Assembly (NCBI RefSeq): GCF_000243155.2
Contig: NC_018017.1
Coordinates: 2,976,001-3,040,000, forward strand
Length of the DNA stretch: 64,000 nucleotides
Reading direction: 5' to 3'
Source: Desulfitobacterium dehalogenans ATCC 51507
GTDB lineage: Bacteria > Bacillota > Desulfitobacteriia > Desulfitobacteriales > Desulfitobacteriaceae
A model generated the notes under the pieces. It did no database searches. It was given only the letters and a program-made list of their open reading frames with translations, and was not told the DNA's origin. The number at the start of each line of letters is the position of its first letter. Positions within the stretch are counted from its first letter, which is position 1. Shown piece by piece: positions 61,288 to 64,000 of this stretch. A program made the translations under genes and the position numbers.

Positions 61288-62676
61288 CTATAAATAGTAC
61301 TTGATTAAATCCATCTGCTGGTAATAAAATTTCAGAATTTCCCCATAGGTATATCCTCGTTGAGCCATATGATAGGCTCCCCATTGGGACATACCCACCC
61401 CATGCCCCCAGCCACGGCCATTAAAAACAAAAACATCATAGGAAGCGGGAAACTCCCGAATCCCCTGAGCAGTGCTTAAAATACGGCCTAAACGGGGTCC
61501 GGAGCCAACCTCCTGGGCTTTTTGCTTATCGACCAGCCCGCTTAGGCGGGAGGGAACACCCAATTCCTTCAGATCGAAAGAAAAGAGGGGTTCATCACCA
61601 GGTATCTGCTGCACATTAAATAAGTTGCCCAGAAAGGCTTGGACGGTGATGGGCTGGCCATAGGGATAAAATTTCTGCACAAAAGCCCTGCCGCCAACCT
61701 CATGAACCTTACCATCAATGTCCCGTATACTTACCTTTTTTACCCTACCTGAAGGGAGTTTGTCAAGTTCAATTTTGGCAATGGGACCCATTTCGAAGGC
61801 CTGCCCCAGAACATCCGCCCCAATAATAAACCGCCAGCGGTCGGCCGGGCCTCCGATTCCTTGGGAGAAAGGATCCGGCTGGGAGGTAAAATGAGGATCC
61901 GGATTAGACCAGACATTTTCCGCCCGTTCTGTATAACCGCCATTATGAGAAGAATAAAGGGCATCAATAGGCTGGTAGGTTATGGAATCCACCATGATTT
62001 CTCCCCGCGTAGCCTCTACGGCTTGGTTGGCCGTACCTTCGACATTCCTTCCTAAATAAGCCTGATCATAATCAGGAGAATCCGTAATCTGAGATGTAGC
62101 GCGGGTTTTTCTTACCATATAGGTTCTAGCGGCTACAGCTTGTGCTTTAAGCGCCTCTAAACCGTCGCCCGCCCAAGAATTGCTCATCTCGATGGGTACC
62201 ACTCCTTTGAGATAGTCCTCCTGCTCCACTCGATTGATAAGCTTACAACCGCCATCCTCCCAACGTATCCTCAGGCTCCCCCGATAGCTTACCTGTTGGC
62301 CATCCGGAGTTTGAACAAGGAAAGACCCATACTCCCCTTTCCGATTCAGCTCCAGCTCTTTTCCCCTCCAAATCTGAAACGGATCATAGTTCTTTTTCAG
62401 AGCGGGAGACCAGCCTCCCCAGGTAAGCTCAAGAGCAGAGCCCGCTGGAAAAGGGGTCTCAATCTGCTTATCCTTATCCACTTCTTTAAGAATATAATTT
62501 CCTTGCTCCACCTGAACTTTAATCCATCCGGCCTCTTTAAATTTCCATACTAACTCCACGTCGATTTCTTTCGCCTGACAAGGGGCAGCCTGCAGAACAA
62601 AAGCGACCATAAGCAAAAAGAATACCTTCTTGACGGGAAAAGACAATCTGTCCGAGAAAGGCAGCAACTCAACCAC
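61288..62676 (-). CDS. spoIID: SpoIID/LytB domain protein
   Basis: 462 residues with a signal peptide (about residues 15-36, [19 protein letters not shown]). The SpoIID domain runs from about residue 150 to 450: [30 protein letters not shown] (with the catalytic-type Glu), [16 protein letters not shown], and [19 protein letters not shown]. SpoIID is a lytic transglycosylase used in engulfment during sporulation; LytB-type relatives occur outside that role. The start is a GTG with only a weak site, and TTG 62667 is possible. It lies between ruvB and queA, as in related spore formers. Confidence 0.88.
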   Translation of the reverse strand: MVELLPFSDRLSFPVKKVFFLLMVAFVLQAAPCQAKEIDVELVWKFKEAGWIKVQVEQGNYILKEVDKDKQIETPFPAGSALELTWGGWSPALKKNYDPFQIWRGKELELNRKGEYGSFLVQTPDGQQVSYRGSLRIRWEDGGCKLINRVEQEDYLKGVVPIEMSNSWAGDGLEALKAQAVAARTYMVRKTRATSQITDSPDYDQAYLGRNVEGTANQAVEATRGEIMVDSITYQPIDALYSSHNGGYTERAENVWSNPDPHFTSQPDPFSQGIGGPADRWRFIIGADVLGQAFEMGPIAKIELDKLPSGRVKKVSIRDIDGKVHEVGGRAFVQKFYPYGQPITVQAFLGNLFNVQQIPGDEPLFSFDLKELGVPSRLSGLVDKQKAQEVGSGPRLGRILSTAQGIREFPASYDVFVFNGRGWGHGVGMSQWGAYHMAQRGYTYGEILKFYYQQMDLIKYYL

Positions 62677-62737
62677 CTCACAACTCTTTTCAAACAGATT
62701 GCCCGTTTCAGGTTTTATCTATTCCTGCACCTTAACC

Positions 62738-63784
62738 TTATTCGTCTGCACTATCAAATAAACTGTCCTCCTGCCCACCTTCTTTAGATGAAGGATTTAG
62801 AGGAATATTGAGATGTTGATAGGCACGAACAGTGGCTACTCGTCCCCGGGGTGTCCTTTGAATAAACCCTTGTTGGAGTAGATAAGGTTCCACCACATCT
62901 TCTATAGTCTCAGCCTCTTCCCCGATGGTTGCCGAGAGGGTTTCCAAACCCACAGGACCTCCTGCGAACATCTGAATGATGGTAAGGAGGCATTTCTGGT
63001 CAATGCGATCCAGTCCCGCAGGATCAACTTCAAGCCGGTCCAGGGATTTGCCGGCCAATCCTTCAGTAACCATACCGTCTTCCCAGACCTGGGCATAATC
63101 CCGAACCCGTTTCAAGAGACGGTTGGCTACCCGCGGGGTTCCCCGGGATCTCCTGGCAATCTCCGCCGCTCCCTCCAGGGTAATCTGAAGATTTAAGATT
63201 CCTGCGGCCCGGGTAATGATCTTGATCAGGTCTTCAACTTCGTAAAACTCAAGGCGGCTGATGACTCCGAACCGATCCCTTAAAGGTGAAGCTAATTGTC
63301 CAGCCCGTGTGGTTGCTCCCACTAAGGTAAAGGGCGGTAAGGTGAGACGGATGGACCGGGCACTGGGGCCTTTGCCGATGACAATATCCAGGCACCCGTC
63401 CTCCATGGCGGAATAGAGTATTTCTTCAGTGGTACGGCTTAAACGATGAATTTCGTCGATGAACAATACATCCCTGGGTTCCAAGGAGGTAAGTATAGCC
63501 GCTAAATCTCCCGGTCTCTCAATAGCCGGTCCCGAAGTGGTTCGAATGTTTACCTCCATCTCCGTAGCGATAATATTGGCCAGCGTGGTTTTGCCCAGAC
63601 CCGGCGGCCCGTAGAGAAGGACGTGGTCCAGAGCTTCTCCCCTGGCCAGGGCAGCTTGAATAAAAATCTGCAGATTATCCTTAACCTTAGTCTGACCTAT
63701 ATAGTCCGCCAGCCGATGGGGTCTGAGGACTTCTCCCTCTTGATCCCCTGGAAGCTGCTGGGGAGTTATCATCCGTTCTTCCAT
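62738..63784 (-). CDS. ruvB: Holliday junction branch migration helicase RuvB
   Basis: 348 residues. Walker [13 protein letters not shown] (about residues 58-69), Walker [11 protein letters not shown] (about residues 106-115), sensor 1 LVGATTRAG (about residues 154-162), arginine finger region [16 protein letters not shown], and the C-terminal winged helix with [17 protein letters not shown]. It follows ruvA by about 47 bases. ATG follows GAGGAGAAAAGTT. Confidence 0.96.
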   Translation of the reverse strand: MEERMITPQQLPGDQEGEVLRPHRLADYIGQTKVKDNLQIFIQAALARGEALDHVLLYGPPGLGKTTLANIIATEMEVNIRTTSGPAIERPGDLAAILTSLEPRDVLFIDEIHRLSRTTEEILYSAMEDGCLDIVIGKGPSARSIRLTLPPFTLVGATTRAGQLASPLRDRFGVISRLEFYEVEDLIKIITRAAGILNLQITLEGAAEIARRSRGTPRVANRLLKRVRDYAQVWEDGMVTEGLAGKSLDRLEVDPAGLDRIDQKCLLTIIQMFAGGPVGLETLSATIGEEAETIEDVVEPYLLQQGFIQRTPRGRVATVRAYQHLNIPLNPSSKEGGQEDSLFDSADE

Positions 63785-63831
63785 AACTTTTCTCCTCTAT
63801 GTTAATAATCCCTGAAAAACCGGCACCCATT

Positions 63832-64000
63832 TTACTTTGAAGCCGCAAGGGATCGAAGGGCTATCCGCACCTGCTCCTCTGTACTTGCTTCCCGGACTGA
63901 ATCCGGAAGGGCTTGGAGTGCCTTCTTAGCTTCCTCCTGACTAAACCCTAAAGCAAGGAGAGTTTCCATAGCTTCCGAAAGAGAAGCAGCTTGGGGTAGG
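63832..64000 (-). CDS. ruvA: Holliday junction DNA helicase RuvA, C-terminal end (truncated by window edge)
   Basis: 56 codons open to the window edge encode the C-terminal domain III of Ruv[23 protein letters not shown] and [15 protein letters not shown] before TAA. Domain III binds RuvB and regulates branch migration. The rest of the gene lies beyond 64000. Confidence 0.9.
   Translation of the reverse strand, partial: LPQAASLSEAMETLLALGFSQEEAKKALQALPDSVREASTEEQVRIALRSLAASK

Overview
The window looks like chromosomal DNA of an endospore-forming, anaerobic, low-to-mid GC Gram-positive bacterium of the Clostridia. The gene orders alaS-ireB-(x)-ruvX-DUF1292-mltG, rrf2-iscS-iscU-mnmA, hisS-aspS, recJ-apt-relA-dtd and ruvAB-spoIID-queA-tgt-yajC-secDF are typical of Peptococcaceae, and the protein sequences look most like Desulfitobacterium. 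That genus call is an inference from memory and was not searched. Sporulation genes (sigK with a pro-sequence, spoIID), T-box leaders, TTG/GTG starts behind strong Shine-Dalgarno sites and U-tract terminators all fit. Nearly every gene is on the minus strand. The plus-strand exceptions are the psd fragment at the left edge, rarA, a 37-codon gene and a 27-codon Trp-rich gene.

Layout, in plus-strand coordinates. 1-5.5 kb: end of psd, an azlD-azlC-Lrp operon, and a thiolase-buk-ptb operon. 5.7-15.7 kb: sigK, DUF4911, a U32 peptidase, vanW, and the mltG/DUF1292/ruvX/ireB/alaS block with an aldo-keto reductase inserted and a T-box in front of alaS. 15.7-18.1 kb: an accessory, decaying stretch with two copies of a roughly 90-bp palindromic repeat, an autoregulated XRE/membrane-protein cassette, remnants of an ECF sigma operon, and an antitoxin whose toxin is truncated. 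18.2-23.6 kb: an AI-2E-type permease, PRC-barrel and zinc-ribbon small proteins, mnmA, and iscU-iscS-Rrf2. 23.9-30.5 kb: rarA, trxA, a CsoR-family repressor, aspS-hisS behind a T-box, and small genes.

30.5-41.2 kb: a lipoprotein with a two-component system, an EAL-HDOD protein, a MutS-like membrane ATPase, an ECF sigma/DUF4179 anti-sigma pair, and a PIN-domain gene abutting a PAP2 fragment. 41.4-49.3 kb: hemZ, an MBL hydrolase, dtd, relA, apt, recJ. 49.5-52.2 kb: a membrane protein, a cluster of tiny hydrophobic peptides (one with 10 Trp in 27 residues), a dispersed repeat and a polysaccharide deacetylase. 52.3-64 kb: ilvBN, secF-secD, HD, EcsC, yajC, tgt, queA, spoIID, ruvB and the end of ruvA.

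The most novel-looking items are these: (i) a dispersed hairpin repeat whose two copies each abut the U-tract of an intrinsic terminator and differ by a compensatory base pair; (ii) palindromic repeats with covarying stems flanking the XRE cassette; (iii) an operon of near-identical single-helix micropeptides next to a Trp-rich peptide gene; (iv) overlapping Asp/His specifier codons in the hisS-aspS T-box; (v) several small decayed loci (toxin, ECF sigma, PIN/PAP2).
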